This document shows positions 41,161-50,547 of a stretch of DNA of 64,000 nucleotides, piece after piece. Source of the stretch: Streptococcus parauberis NCFD 2020 (GTDB lineage Bacteria; Bacillota; Bacilli; Lactobacillales; Streptococcaceae); the NCBI RefSeq assembly GCF_000187935.1, contig NZ_AEUT02000001.1, forward strand, positions 1,612,001-1,676,000, written 5' to 3'. Numbering within the stretch: position 1 is the stretch's first letter; every line of letters starts with the position of its first letter. A program made the translations under genes and the position numbers. Under the pieces are notes generated by a model. The model ran no database searches. It was not told the origin of the DNA and worked only from the letters and a program-made list of their open reading frames with translations.

Positions 41161-41910
41161 CTACAACTTATTTCTGTAGACTTCATACATGAGGACGGCA
41201 GCAGCGACACCAGCGTTCAGACTCTGAACATGACCATCCATTGGGATAGTAATCATTTCATCGACTTGTTTCTTGATGTTGTGCGAAACGCCTTTACCTT
41301 CACTACCAATAATCAAGGCTAATTTGCCTGAAGTATTCCATTTAGGTGATGGTGTGCCGTCCATGTCTGTTCCAAAAATCCAATAGCCTTTTTCTTTCAG
41401 CTTATCCAAGGTTTGGCTCAAATTGGTTACTCGAGCAATTGGCATGTGCTGAATAGCACCTGTTGAAGTCTTGGCAACAACTGGTGTTACACCAACAGCA
41501 CGATGCTTAGGAATGATTACACCAGCAACTTTTGTAGCATCAGCAGTCCGCAAAATCGAACCAAAATTGTGAGGGTCTGTAATCCCATCCAAAATCAGAA
41601 TCAGTGGATTATCCTCTGCGTCAGCTTTGCTGATAATTTCGTCTAATTCTGCGTAAGCATATTCCGCAACACGCAAAACAAAGCCCTGATGAACAGCGCC
41701 GTCGGTCATTTCAGACAAGCTTTTCTTTGGTGTCCAAGAGATTGACACTTTTTTCTCAGTTGCTAAGGCCTTAATCTTATCAACATTTTTGCCGCGCAAA
41801 TCATCTTGGATGTAGAGTTTGTTCCCTGTGTTAGCTGTTAAACTTTCAACTACGGCATGGACGCCATAGACCATGTCATTGTTTTCTTCTATTAATTGGT
41901 TATCTTTCAT
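41161..41910 (-). CDS. rlmB: 23S rRNA (guanosine-2'-O)-methyltransferase RlmB / TrmH family
   Basis: 249 residues: the N-terminal substrate-binding domain DMVYGVHAVVESL is followed by a SPOUT domain with LILDGITDPHNFGSILRTA (motif 1), ALIIGSEGKGVS (motif 2) and IPMDGHVQSLNAGVAAAVLM (motif 3, knot and SAM binding). Methylates G2251-equivalent in the peptidyl transferase P loop. It is co-transcribed with the YacP-type gene. The ribosome binding site of the start is weak. Confidence 0.92.
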   Translation of the reverse strand: MKDNQLIEENNDMVYGVHAVVESLTANTGNKLYIQDDLRGKNVDKIKALATEKKVSISWTPKKSLSEMTDGAVHQGFVLRVAEYAYAELDEIISKADAEDNPLILILDGITDPHNFGSILRTADATKVAGVIIPKHRAVGVTPVVAKTSTGAIQHMPIARVTNLSQTLDKLKEKGYWIFGTDMDGTPSPKWNTSGKLALIIGSEGKGVSHNIKKQVDEMITIPMDGHVQSLNAGVAAAVLMYEVYRNKL

Positions 41911-41965
41911 AATTCTTATTATAGCATGAAAGCTGTCACTTGGCTTCTAGACTTCTCGTTTTCTG

Positions 41966-41996
41966 CAATAAAAAGACCAGTCATTTGACTAGTCTT
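41966..41996 (-). terminator. Terminator after the secreted protein gene
   Basis: Minus-strand AGACTAGTCAAATGACTGGTCT followed by TTTTTATT, between the rlmB promoter region and the stop at 42014. Confidence 0.75.
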
Positions 41997-42013
41997 GATT
42001 ACTTAAGGCTTTA

Positions 42014-42445
42014 TTAGTTGAGTGGGTATGTGAAGGGATCTGCTTCGACTGTTTCATTCCCTTTCCTGTCGGAAATCGTGACCTGTATACTATATTGACC
42101 GGCTGGATAACCTTTCATATCAAACCAAGCAGTCATTTTCCCCTGGCCAGAGGCAAGGGTATAATCAATGGTGTTAATCACCTGTTTGTTAGCATCTAGC
42201 AAATTGATTTTAGCTTGACTACCACCTTGTAAGTCAGCCCCAAGCTGTATACCAATATCCATAATCGTTGTATCTTTTCTGTAGTTGCTAGTCACAATAA
42301 CTTGGCGCCCTGTGACTGGTCCAGGTGCAACGACAGCTGGCGTTTGCCCTTCCGCGACAACCGTTTGTGTGTCGGAAATTAGCATCAAACCAAGACTAGT
42401 TGTTAATGCTGCTCCAGAAATTAGTAATTTTCTCATTTTGATCAT
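42014..42445 (-). CDS. Small secreted protein of unknown function
   Basis: 143 residues with a clear Sec signal (MIKMRKLLISGAALTTSLGL, then cleavage near VVAEG) and no lipobox or LPxTG. The mature part is beta-strand rich with an Ig-like/FlgD-like pattern (IDYTLASGQGKMTAWFDMKG, then YPAGQYSIQVTISDRKGNET). GGAGGATTTCCT is the ribosome binding site. Stand-alone gene. Similar proteins occur in pyogenic streptococci, but no function is known to me. Confidence 0.8.
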   Translation of the reverse strand: MIKMRKLLISGAALTTSLGLMLISDTQTVVAEGQTPAVVAPGPVTGRQVIVTSNYRKDTTIMDIGIQLGADLQGGSQAKINLLDANKQVINTIDYTLASGQGKMTAWFDMKGYPAGQYSIQVTISDRKGNETVEADPFTYPLN

Positions 42446-42532
42446 AGGAAATCCTCCATTTTCTTAATGATTATCTTTTATTATAAAGGTTATTTTTAAT
42501 TATTCAATATTTTACTGTCTTCCCTATAGATA

Positions 42533-42567
42533 ACAAAAAAACAAGAGAAAGTTTCCTTACTCTTGTT
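42533..42567 (-). terminator. Terminator of the cysE-cysS-mrnC transcript
   Basis: Minus-strand AACAAGAGTAAGG and TTTCTCTTGTT stem followed by TTTTTTG, overlapping the last bases of mrnC. Confidence 0.75.
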
Positions 42568-42961
42568 AGTGATTTTCAACATAATTGATACACCAAGCAA
42601 TCAACTCCTCAAGGCGTTCCTTTTGCTCAGTCATATCCAAGTAGCCCATCAAAGCCTCAAAGCCGGTCGACATCCGATAGGTGATGATGTCGGCATTTTT
42701 AGCCTTGGTATGACTATTAGTATTGCGACCCCGTCTAAAAATATCTTCTTCTTTTTCGGTCAATAGCTGCGCCTCTAAGAGAGCTGTAATCAGCATAGCT
42801 TGAGCATTAGCAGAGACATAGCGAGTTGATTTGTGGTGCAACTGACTAGGTTTAGTTTGACCTGAAAAAATCAAGTGACGACGGATATAATAAGAATATA
42901 CAGCATCCCCTTCAAAGGCCAGTGCAATCCCGTTGATCAAGTTGACATCGACTTTAGTCAC
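42566..42961 (-). CDS. mrnC: Mini-ribonuclease 3
   Basis: 131 residues, an RNase III catalytic domain without dsRNA-binding domain: NGIALAFEGDAVYSYYIRRH carries the signature Asp/Glu cluster and RGRNTNSHTKAKNADI the second part. Mini-III matures 23S rRNA in Firmicutes. It overlaps the end of cysS by 8 bp, the conserved Firmicute arrangement. Confidence 0.95.
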   Translation of the reverse strand: MTKVDVNLINGIALAFEGDAVYSYYIRRHLIFSGQTKPSQLHHKSTRYVSANAQAMLITALLEAQLLTEKEEDIFRRGRNTNSHTKAKNADIITYRMSTGFEALMGYLDMTEQKERLEELIAWCINYVENH

Positions 42962-44297
42962 GTGTCCACCTCACACCATCTTTTGTATCCAGCAATTTAA
43001 TACCCTGAGCCGCTAATTGGTCACGAATGGCATCGGCTTTAGCAAAATCACGGCTAGCACGCGCAGCTTGTCTATCGGCAATCAAAGCTTCAATATCAGC
43101 ATTCAGCACGTCCTCTTGGAAAATAATTCCAAAGACATCTAACATACTTTCAAAGGCTGCCTTAACAGCTTCTGTGTAGTGACCTGAGTTTATCCATTTG
43201 GCAAAGTCGAAGACTACAGTAATCCCATTGGCTGCATTGAAGTCATCATCCATGGCATCTGTAAAGGCTGTGACGTAGCTTTGCAATTCTTCTGCAGAAG
43301 CATCCCCTGTCAATGGTTGACTTTGGGTGTTTTTTAAATACTTGAGGTTAACTTCGGCATCATGAATGGCCTTTTCTGTGAAATTAATCGGCTTACGGTA
43401 CTGTTGCGTCGCTAGGAAGAAACGCAAGACTTGGCCATCAACAGTCTGAAGCATGTCGTGAACTGTCACAAAGTTGCCCAATGATTTAGACATCTTTTCA
43501 TTGTCGACATTAACAAAACCATTGTGCATCCAGTAATTGGCAAAGGTTTGACCCGTTTTAGCTTCCGACTGGGCAATTTCATTAGTATGGTGAGGGAACT
43601 CAAGGTCCGCACCGCCACCATGAATATCAATGGTATCACCGAGAATTTCCGTCGCCATGACAGAACATTCAATGTGCCAACCTGGGCGACCGGCTCCCCA
43701 AGGGCTTTCCCATGAAATTTCACCAACTTTAGCTGACTTCCAAAGGGCAAAGTCCAACGGATTTTCCTTCAAATCAGTTTCTGTATCCGTTCGACCAGAA
43801 GCCCCAATTTCTAAATCTTCAAGTGTTTTATTAGCTAATTTGCCATAATTACTAGACTTGTCAACACGGAAGTAGACATCTCCTTCTGATTGATAAGCAA
43901 AGCCTTTTTCAATTAAGGCAGCTACAAAATCAATAATTTGATCCATGTAGTCCATTACCCGTGGGTTTTGGCTTGCTGGTTTAATACCAAGCTGTGCAGT
44001 ATCTTCCATAAAAGCTGCAATGAACTTATCTGCCAGTTCTTTTGGTGTCATCTTAGCTTGCGCTGCGGCATTAATGATTTTATCATCAACATCCGTAAAA
44101 TTGGAGATATAGTTAACTTGATAGCCCCTGTACTCAAAATAGCGACGAATGGTATCAAATGCTACAGCCGACCGTGCATTACCAATATGAATATAATTGT
44201 AGACGGTTGGTCCACAGACATACATATTTACCTGATTTTCTTTTATAGGGTAAAAGTCACGTAAACTGCGTGTCATACTATCATATATTTTTATCAT
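42954..44297 (-). CDS. cysS: Cysteinyl-tRNA synthetase
   Basis: 447 residues from ATG 44297 (AAGGA upstream). Class I signature YIHIGNARSAVAF (HIGH-like), zinc ligands including the Cys of MYVCGPTVYNY and IECSVM, and NEKMSKSLGNF (KMSKS). The C-terminal domain ends DTKDGVRWTRD. Charges tRNA-Cys. Lies between cysE and mrnC. Confidence 0.98.
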   Translation of the reverse strand: MIKIYDSMTRSLRDFYPIKENQVNMYVCGPTVYNYIHIGNARSAVAFDTIRRYFEYRGYQVNYISNFTDVDDKIINAAAQAKMTPKELADKFIAAFMEDTAQLGIKPASQNPRVMDYMDQIIDFVAALIEKGFAYQSEGDVYFRVDKSSNYGKLANKTLEDLEIGASGRTDTETDLKENPLDFALWKSAKVGEISWESPWGAGRPGWHIECSVMATEILGDTIDIHGGGADLEFPHHTNEIAQSEAKTGQTFANYWMHNGFVNVDNEKMSKSLGNFVTVHDMLQTVDGQVLRFFLATQQYRKPINFTEKAIHDAEVNLKYLKNTQSQPLTGDASAEELQSYVTAFTDAMDDDFNAANGITVVFDFAKWINSGHYTEAVKAAFESMLDVFGIIFQEDVLNADIEALIADRQAARASRDFAKADAIRDQLAAQGIKLLDTKDGVRWTRD

Positions 44298-44318
44298 CGC
44301 TTTTTTCCTTTGTCTCAC

Positions 44319-44903
44319 TTATAGTTTAGAAGAATAATAAGATTCTTCACGTTTGTGTTCTATTGTTTTTATTTTTATTTCGTCTTTTTCCCCGTGTACA
44401 CGGACCACTTTAGCAGGTACTCCTACAACGGTCACATCACCCGGTACATCTGATAAGACAACAGCTGCAGCTCCAACCTTAGCATTCTCACCGACCTCAA
44501 TTGGGCCAATAACTTGGGAATGTGCAGAAATAAGGGCGCCACGACGGATAGTTGGATGGCGTTTACCTTTATCCTTACCAGTTCCGCCAAGGGTAACCCC
44601 ATGGTAGAGCATAACGCCTTCTTCTACAATAGCTGTCTCTCCAATTACTAAACCTGCCCCATGGTCAATAAAGACACCGGGCGCAATGCAAGCACCTGGA
44701 TGGATTTCAATTCCAGTCCAAAAACGCCAGCTTTGACTGTGCATTCTTGCCAATAGTTTTAAATTTTTCTGCCACATCCAATGTGATAATTGGTGGGCTG
44801 CCAATGCTTTGAGCCCAGGATAGGTTAATATAATTTCAAGTGAACTACGTGCTGCAGGGTCTTTTTCTTTAATAATATCAATACTTTTTTTCCACCAACC
44901 CAT
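44319..44903 (-). CDS. cysE: Serine O-acetyltransferase
   Basis: 194 residues: an N-terminal helical part (DPAARSSLEIILTYPGLKAL) and a left-handed beta-helix of hexapeptide repeats (GACIAPGVFIDHGAGLVIG, ISAHSQVIGPIEVGENAKVG), with the active His in FIDHGAG. Makes O-acetylserine for cysteine synthesis. AAGGAG start. In an operon with cysS, 21 bp upstream of it. Confidence 0.97.
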   Translation of the reverse strand: MGWWKKSIDIIKEKDPAARSSLEIILTYPGLKALAAHQLSHWMWQKNLKLLARMHSQSWRFWTGIEIHPGACIAPGVFIDHGAGLVIGETAIVEEGVMLYHGVTLGGTGKDKGKRHPTIRRGALISAHSQVIGPIEVGENAKVGAAAVVLSDVPGDVTVVGVPAKVVRVHGEKDEIKIKTIEHKREESYYSSKL

Positions 44904-44915
44904 GCAAACTCCTTC

Positions 44916-45671
44916 TTACTTTTCAATATCTGTCCAATTGAGCAAAATCTGTTGGTCATCAAATGGATTGATAGCGACACCTACAGTTTGGTCAATTTCA
45001 TTTTCCCCATTACGCGGTTGATAGATATCCTCAATTTTCCAAGTTAATATAACACCATGACTCTCACGAAAGGCTCCGCCAAATTTTTCGTGATTATACC
45101 ATTTAGCAAAACTCTCTAAATTTGAAAAAGCTGGAATATATGATTTCCCGTCAGGAGTAGCCATTGTTGGGAATAGACGATCATAATGATTATCTTCACG
45201 TGGTAAGACAAAAGCTGGGACTAAATAGAATTTATCCATTGTATCAGCTGCTTGATTTTGGTCCCCCATAATAGCGTTTAAGATAGCAGTGTAATCATTC
45301 ATAAAACGGATTAAATCACTACTTTTAAAAATAGTTGAATTGCCAGAATCACCATTTTTCTTAAGGTTGAAGACTAAACCAGAAACGCCTGATTTAATCA
45401 CCTCCTCAAGAACAGCAATAGCAGAGCGTTCAAGCCAATAATGACTTTGAGCACTTTCTTGATCTGCTTTAAAGAGTACCATATCTTCTTCATCTGTAAA
45501 GACTGGCGTTACAATCTGGTCATCTACTTCAATAGCATAAGGTTCTTTTGTTGCCCAAACTGGGAAATGGTGCAAAGCATTGACCAGTCCAACACCATCT
45601 AAAAAATTGTCTGGTGCATTGATAAAAGCTCTTAGACGATTATCTAATTCATTACTTGTATTATTAGTCAT
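44916..45671 (-). CDS. SseB-family protein
   Basis: 251 residues from ATG 45671, which overlaps the pnp stop by 8 bp (ATGACTAA), so it is translationally coupled to pnp. SseB-like layout: [20 protein letters not shown], then [17 protein letters not shown], and [20 protein letters not shown], with a second similar repeat ending in [16 protein letters not shown]. The function of SseB-type proteins in streptococci is unknown. Confidence 0.8.
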   Translation of the reverse strand: MTNNTSNELDNRLRAFINAPDNFLDGVGLVNALHHFPVWATKEPYAIEVDDQIVTPVFTDEEDMVLFKADQESAQSHYWLERSAIAVLEEVIKSGVSGLVFNLKKNGDSGNSTIFKSSDLIRFMNDYTAILNAIMGDQNQAADTMDKFYLVPAFVLPREDNHYDRLFPTMATPDGKSYIPAFSNLESFAKWYNHEKFGGAFRESHGVILTWKIEDIYQPRNGENEIDQTVGVAINPFDDQQILLNWTDIEK

Positions 45672-47910
45672 GTTTTTCTTCTTTATTTGTTTCGACATTT
45701 TCAGCTTTATCAACATGGTGTGGTTTACTACCATGTTGTTTAAAACCGTGGTGTCTTTCTTTAGGTATATCTGCTGAACCTTCTTGAGCATTTTCAGATA
45801 TTTCAGGTTTTGGAGGTCTTGGTAATAATGCTTTCATTGAAGCATCTACACGGCCTTTTTCATCAACTTTAATAACTTTAACGTCAACTTCTTCGCCTAA
45901 CTCTAAAACATCTGAAACATTAGCTGTACGTGTCCATGCAATTTCTGAAATATGAACAAGTGCATCTGTTTTATCAAATAAGTTAACAAAGGCACCAAAT
46001 TTTTCAATACGGACTACTTTAGCATGGTAGACTTCACCAACTTTAGCTTCGCGGACTAAACCAGCAATAATTTCTTTAGTACGGTTAATGGCTACTTGGT
46101 CACTTGAGAAAATTTGAACTGTACCTTCATCATCAATATCAATCTTAACGCCTGTTTCAGCAATAATCTTATCAATTGTTTCACCACCTTTACCAATGAC
46201 AATCTTGATTTTATCAACATCAATTTTAATAGTGTCAATTTTTGGTGCTGTTGGTGCTAATTCTGGACGTGGTTCAGCAATTGTTGCTTGGATCAAGTCT
46301 AAGATTTCAAAACGTGCTTTTTTAGCTTGAGCTAATGCTTCTTCAAGAATTTGTGGTGTAATACCTTCAATCTTGATATCCATTTGTAAAGCAGTAATCC
46401 CTTCACGTGTACCAGCAACCTTAAAGTCCATATCGCCAAAGTGATCTTCTAAACCTTGGATGTCTGTTAAGACAGTATAGTTTGTACCATCAGAGATTAG
46501 ACCCATGGCAATACCAGCAACCGGTGCTTTAATTGGCACACCACCAGCCATCAGGGCAAGTGTTCCAGCACAGATTGATGCTTGTGAAGATGAACCATTT
46601 GATTCTAATACTTCAGCAACCAAACGGATAGCATATGGGAAGTCTTCTAAACTTGGAAGAACTTGTTCAAGGGCACGTTCACCTAAAGCACCATGACCAA
46701 TTTCACGACGTCCAGCTGCTCCATAACGCCCTGTTTCACCAACTGAGTATTGTGGGAAATTATAATGGTGTAAGAAACGTTTTTTGTATTCATCATCTAA
46801 ACCATCGATTATTTGAGTTTCACCCATTGGAGCAAGAGTCAAAACTGACAATGCTTGAGTTTGTCCTCGCGTAAATAAACCTGAACCATGTACTTTTGGT
46901 AAGAAGTCAATTTGGGCGTCTAAAGGACGGATTTCGTCAATCTTACGACCATCAGGACGAACTTTATCTTCAGTGATTAAACGACGAACTTCAGCATGTT
47001 CCATTTGTTCAAGGATTTCAGCCACGTCACGCATGATTGTTGAAAGAGATTCGTCTTCAGCAAATTTAGCTTCATAATCTGCTTTCACTGTTTCTTTAAC
47101 AGCTTCAGTTGCTGCTTCACGGGCTTTTTTCTCTTCAACTTGAACAGCTTTTTGAAGATCTGCATTGTATTTTTCAACAATTTCAGCTTGTAAATCAGCA
47201 TTGACTTGTAATAATTCAACTTTTGCTTTTTCTTTACCAACAGCTGCTACAATTTCTTCTTGGAAGGCAATCAATTCTTGAATTGCTTTGTGACCACGAA
47301 GTAAGGCTTCAAGCATGATATCTTCTGATAATTCTTTAGCACCAGACTCAACCATGTTGATGGCTTCTTTACTACCAGCAACCGTTAATTCTAATAGCGA
47401 AGCTTCAAGCTGTGCTTTATTTGGGTTGATGATATACTCTCCATCGATGTAACCAACTTGTACTCCAGCAATTGGGCCATTGAATGGGATATCTGAAATT
47501 GAAAGAGCTAATGACGAACCAAACATAGCTGCCATAGGGGCGCTAGCATTTTCATCAAAAGAAAGGACAGTGTTAATAACTTGGATTTCATTTCTGAAGC
47601 CATCCGCAAACATTGGACGGATCGGGCGGTCAATGAGGCGAGCCGTTAAGGTAGCATCCGTTGAAGGACGGCCTTCACGTTTCATAAATCCACCTGGGAA
47701 TTTTCCTGCCGCATACATTTTTTCTTCATAATTGACTTGGAGTGGGAAGAAATCACCTGTCGCCATTTTCTTAGACATAACGGCAGCTGTTAAAACAGTT
47801 GATTCACCATAACGGACAACAGTTGCGCCATTAGCTTGTTTTGCCACTTGACCAACTTCAACAACAAGTGGTTTACCAGCAAATGTTGTTGTAAATGTTT
47901 GTTTTGACAT
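45664..47910 (-). CDS. pnp: Polynucleotide phosphorylase
   Basis: 748 residues from ATG 47910 ([15 protein letters not shown]). Two RNase PH domains ([20 protein letters not shown]; the second with [20 protein letters not shown]), a KH domain ([20 protein letters not shown]) and an S1 domain ([19 protein letters not shown]). 3'-5' phosphorolytic exonuclease of the RNA degradation machinery. The His/Lys/Glu-rich C-terminal tail is typical for streptococci. It has a leader of more than 100 nt. Confidence 0.98.
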   Translation of the reverse strand: MSKQTFTTTFAGKPLVVEVGQVAKQANGATVVRYGESTVLTAAVMSKKMATGDFFPLQVNYEEKMYAAGKFPGGFMKREGRPSTDATLTARLIDRPIRPMFADGFRNEIQVINTVLSFDENASAPMAAMFGSSLALSISDIPFNGPIAGVQVGYIDGEYIINPNKAQLEASLLELTVAGSKEAINMVESGAKELSEDIMLEALLRGHKAIQELIAFQEEIVAAVGKEKAKVELLQVNADLQAEIVEKYNADLQKAVQVEEKKAREAATEAVKETVKADYEAKFAEDESLSTIMRDVAEILEQMEHAEVRRLITEDKVRPDGRKIDEIRPLDAQIDFLPKVHGSGLFTRGQTQALSVLTLAPMGETQIIDGLDDEYKKRFLHHYNFPQYSVGETGRYGAAGRREIGHGALGERALEQVLPSLEDFPYAIRLVAEVLESNGSSSQASICAGTLALMAGGVPIKAPVAGIAMGLISDGTNYTVLTDIQGLEDHFGDMDFKVAGTREGITALQMDIKIEGITPQILEEALAQAKKARFEILDLIQATIAEPRPELAPTAPKIDTIKIDVDKIKIVIGKGGETIDKIIAETGVKIDIDDEGTVQIFSSDQVAINRTKEIIAGLVREAKVGEVYHAKVVRIEKFGAFVNLFDKTDALVHISEIAWTRTANVSDVLELGEEVDVKVIKVDEKGRVDASMKALLPRPPKPEISENAQEGSADIPKERHHGFKQHGSKPHHVDKAENVETNKEEKHD

Positions 47911-48175
47911 AAAATACGTTACCTGAAACAGATTTATGACAACATAATCCTGTTCCATTCCTTTCAAAAATATCTTGTTTTTGTCTACGTTGTTCTGCTA
48001 CAAAAAGCAACAGATAATAGCTTATCTACTCCTCTTTGTATCAAACGACGTATCTGGTTCATTTTACCACAATTTGTGAAAAATTTCATGGCCTTTGGCG
48101 CCACTAGAATAAGATTTTTTGACAGAACGACCTATATTAAAATTGTGGAATAAAATAGTATTTAGAAACTTTTTA
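47911..48175 (-). other. Leader and promoter region of pnp
   Basis: On the minus strand a TAAAAT box (48061-48066) lies ~150 bp upstream of pnp. The leader contains AGCAACAGATAAT/ATTATCTGTTGCT-type complementary segments near 48005-48025 and a RBS-like AAAGAGGAG. PNPase commonly autoregulates through its leader; a specific structure cannot be proven here. Confidence 0.4.
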
Positions 48176-48412
48176 CTTTGGTGTGGGACGGCAGCGACTT
48201 CCCAAGAAATTCCATACCTAATTTTTTAGTCAAAGTCTGAAAAATGTAACAATCTATTAATCTCTTTTATTTCAAATATTCAATATAGCGATGTTCGAAT
48301 TTATTAATATGTATTTCGATAATAAACATTTAGAACCATGGTATGATTTTATTATGAACAGTCTTTTTAACAATGGAATTCCGGAGGAAGTCGCTTGTTG
48401 CCGGACACCAAG
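48176..48412. repeat. MITE-like element with ~24-40 bp imperfect inverted ends
   Basis: CTTTGGTGTGGGACGGCAGC at 48176 and the reverse complement of the right end (CTTGGTGTCCGGCAACAAGC at 48412) align, continuing through GCGACTTCC and AATTCCAT. The interior is AT-rich. A 38-codon ORF from ATG 48355 with a nearby TATGAT box runs out of the right end and may be the start of the parent transposase. I cannot name the IS. Confidence 0.5.
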
Positions 48413-48553
48413 AAAAGTATCAAAAATGAAGTTAAATAATTTTGTCATTATATTGAATTCTTCTTTTTAGAAGAATTATATTATTTTTCTAAGTAAAAAT
48501 TCTTGATAGCAAAGAAGAGGAGCAACGATAACACTCAAATCTATTGAAAGCAA

Positions 48554-48595
48554 TAAAAAAAGCCTCCATTTCTGGAGACTTTTTTTATTTTTTTA
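48554..48595. terminator. Bidirectional terminator beyond rpsO
   Basis: GCCTCCA-TTTC-TGGAGAC with A7 on one side and T7 on the other. It likely ends the rpsO transcript. Confidence 0.75.
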
Positions 48596-48683
48596 GATAG
48601 AATTTTTCTCAGGCAAGGCAGCGCGCTGAAGGCATAACTAGAGTTAGCCGAAGCAAGCTAACGAAGCCTGAAGAAGTTTTATC
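48596..48683. repeat. BOX-like palindromic repeat downstream of rpsO
   Basis: An 88-bp GC-richer, nested palindrome: outer arms GATAGAATTTTTCTCAGGC and GCCTGAAGAAGTTTTATC, inner stem TTAGC/GCTAA around CGAAGCAAG. Pieces such as CTGCCTTGCC and GGCTAACT recall pneumococcal BOX elements, so it is probably a dispersed intergenic repeat of this species. Confidence 0.45.
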
Positions 48684-48690
48684 AAAAAAA

Positions 48691-48960
48691 TTAACGACGT
48701 AATCCAAGAGATTGGATAAGTTCACGGTAACGAGGTACATCAGTACGACGTAGGTAAGCTAATAGGTTACGACGGTGACCAATTTTTTTCATCAAACCAC
48801 GGTAAGTTGCGTGGTCTTTTTTATGTTCTTTGATATGACCATTCAAGTGGTTGATTTCCCAAGTAAGTACTGCTACTTGAACTTCAACTGATCCAGTATC
48901 GCCTTCATGACGTGCATATTGAGCGATGATTTCATTTTTTTTCTCTTTTGAGATTGCCAT
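48691..48960 (-). CDS. rpsO: 30S ribosomal protein S15
   Basis: 89 residues, full length: [40 protein letters not shown] and [20 protein letters not shown] are invariant S15 blocks. Binds 16S rRNA three-way junction. Stand-alone, upstream of pnp as in most bacteria but here separated by ~780 bp carrying mobile repeats. Confidence 0.99.
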   Translation of the reverse strand: MAISKEKKNEIIAQYARHEGDTGSVEVQVAVLTWEINHLNGHIKEHKKDHATYRGLMKKIGHRRNLLAYLRRTDVPRYRELIQSLGLRR

Positions 48961-49045
48961 AGTATTTTCTCCTTTTATTGCTTAATCCGAGTCTTAGGAT
49001 TGGCACTCCTAAAACCAAGAAAAAGTTGGTGTGTCTTTACGACCA
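48961..49045 (-). ncRNA. Candidate S15 leader
   Basis: On the minus strand CCAACTTTTTCTTGG and TAGGAGTGCCAATCCTA form two adjacent hairpins before AAGGAG. S15 is autoregulated by leader structures in many Firmicutes. The assignment is by position. Confidence 0.35.
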
Positions 49046-49073
49046 TTCTATTTTAGCAGAATCGCTGAGCAAG
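49046..49073 (-). promoter_or_regulatory. Promoter of rpsO
   Basis: Minus-strand TTGCTC (49068-49073) and TAGAAT (49046-49051), 16-bp spacing. Confidence 0.6.
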
Positions 49074-49101
49074 GTCAACTTATTTAGCAATTGGAAGCAA
49101 C

Positions 49102-50265
49102 TTAGTTTCTGACAGTTTTCCTTCTGATTAGCTCTGCTATCAATAAACCAAGACCTAAAATTAAACTGAGAACGGCATAAATAAAATAAGGTGCTATGAC
49201 TGAATTGGTAAGGCTAGTTAACCACTGGAGAACCAGAGCTGCACCACCACCCCCTATGTTACAACCAAGAAGGACAAGGGTGGTTGCTGCTGTCAGTTGA
49301 TTTGCAGGGATTATTTCTGAGACTGTATGGAAAATAACTGTGACACCAACACTATAAATAAAACCTGTTAGGAGGGCACCAAGTCCGATCATGAAGAGGT
49401 TATCGGCATAGAAAAGAACAAACATGCCTAGTCCTAGTGAGGTAGCTACAACTGCCATCAAATAGGAGTGAAACCAGGATAATAAACTACTAAAGCAGAT
49501 CCCAGATAAGATGCCCATTAACATCATTAAACTTAGGATGAGGCTGGCTTGGGCTGGGCTTCCCAAATGGAGTTGATCAATAGCAAGAGGAATACGTAGT
49601 GTATTTGAGGTGTTCACTAAAATTACAAATCCTGCATAAATGGCCATGGCGATCAGGCTAAACATTTGTTTTGATGTTAAGGGAATTTCTTGATTTTCTT
49701 CAACCTGTTCAATCTTAATTTCTGGAACAAATAAGAGGTACATGGCTAAGATAATGATGGCGAATAGGTAAATCAAGAAAGCATATTGCCAGCCAAAGCT
49801 AATCAGTAATCCCGCTAAGGTAGTCATGACAGCTGCCCCGACAACTTCAGATGATGATCTGAGTCCTAGCATTTGAATCCGTTCTTTACCAGTGGAGCGT
49901 TCACTGATTATGTTAATTGCCTTGGCATTAATCAAACCAATTCCTGCCCCTAGTAATAGTCGTGATAAAAAAACCAGTCTATAAAGTTGTGTAAAGACAG
50001 GTGTTGCTCCACCAAATGCAATTAATAAGAGAGCTAAAATAACTATTTTTTTTGCCGATAATAATTTGCTAACAAAGGGATTGATTAACAAGATTGCCAA
50101 AATTGCAAAAGAGGGTAGTGAAAAGAGGATATTGACATCATTACTGGCATAGCCTTGTTCTTGGTAGTAATCCAACATCATCGAGATTGCTGGGGAAACA
50201 GAAAATGGCGTGATCATCATTAGGGATAAACCTAACAAACTGATTTTCTCTGTCAATTGTTTCAT
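49102..50265 (-). CDS. MFS transporter
   Basis: 387 residues with about twelve membrane spans, including LSLMMITPFSVSPAISMML (TM1), FAILAILLINPFVSKLL (TM2) and FLSRLLLGAGIGLINAKAI (TM4), with the MFS motif region RLLLGAGIGL. Substrate unknown; such 12-span streptococcal MFS proteins are usually annotated as drug or metabolite exporters. Monogenic, divergent from ppx. Confidence 0.85.
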   Translation of the reverse strand: MKQLTEKISLLGLSLMMITPFSVSPAISMMLDYYQEQGYASNDVNILFSLPSFAILAILLINPFVSKLLSAKKIVILALLLIAFGGATPVFTQLYRLVFLSRLLLGAGIGLINAKAINIISERSTGKERIQMLGLRSSSEVVGAAVMTTLAGLLISFGWQYAFLIYLFAIIILAMYLLFVPEIKIEQVEENQEIPLTSKQMFSLIAMAIYAGFVILVNTSNTLRIPLAIDQLHLGSPAQASLILSLMMLMGILSGICFSSLLSWFHSYLMAVVATSLGLGMFVLFYADNLFMIGLGALLTGFIYSVGVTVIFHTVSEIIPANQLTAATTLVLLGCNIGGGGAALVLQWLTSLTNSVIAPYFIYAVLSLILGLGLLIAELIRRKTVRN

Positions 50266-50547
50266 TTAAAATCCTCATTTCTTCTATCTGTGCTCTATTA
50301 TTATAATAGATTATTGGTTAATAATATAGCATTCAAGATTATTTCTTAATTTACTTGTCATAATCATGCTTCTCTGTTTTTATCAATTAACATTTTTCTT
50401 AATTTTTCCTTTGTTTTCAAAATAATGTTAAGTTTTTCTGAAACAATTGCCATTTTCCCTTTCTCTAATGTAAAAGTTTTGTAAATTTTTGTCAAAGAGT
50501 TTTATTCGCTTTTAGTTTGATTTATAATAGATATAAAGGAGACTCTT
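50266..50547 (+). promoter_or_regulatory. Divergent promoter region, MFS gene and ppx-ppk
   Basis: TATAAT at 50523-50528 with a weak TTTATT -35 (50501-50506) precedes ppx; AAAGGAGA is its ribosome binding site. TTAACATT (50389 region) and AATGTTAA form a spaced inverted repeat farther upstream. No clear regulator is assigned. Confidence 0.5.

Noticed and set aside
48355..48471. 38-codon ORF crossing the right end of the MITE-like element
   Set aside because: It is short, half outside the element and lacks a clear ribosome site; listed only as a possible truncated transposase start, not as a gene.
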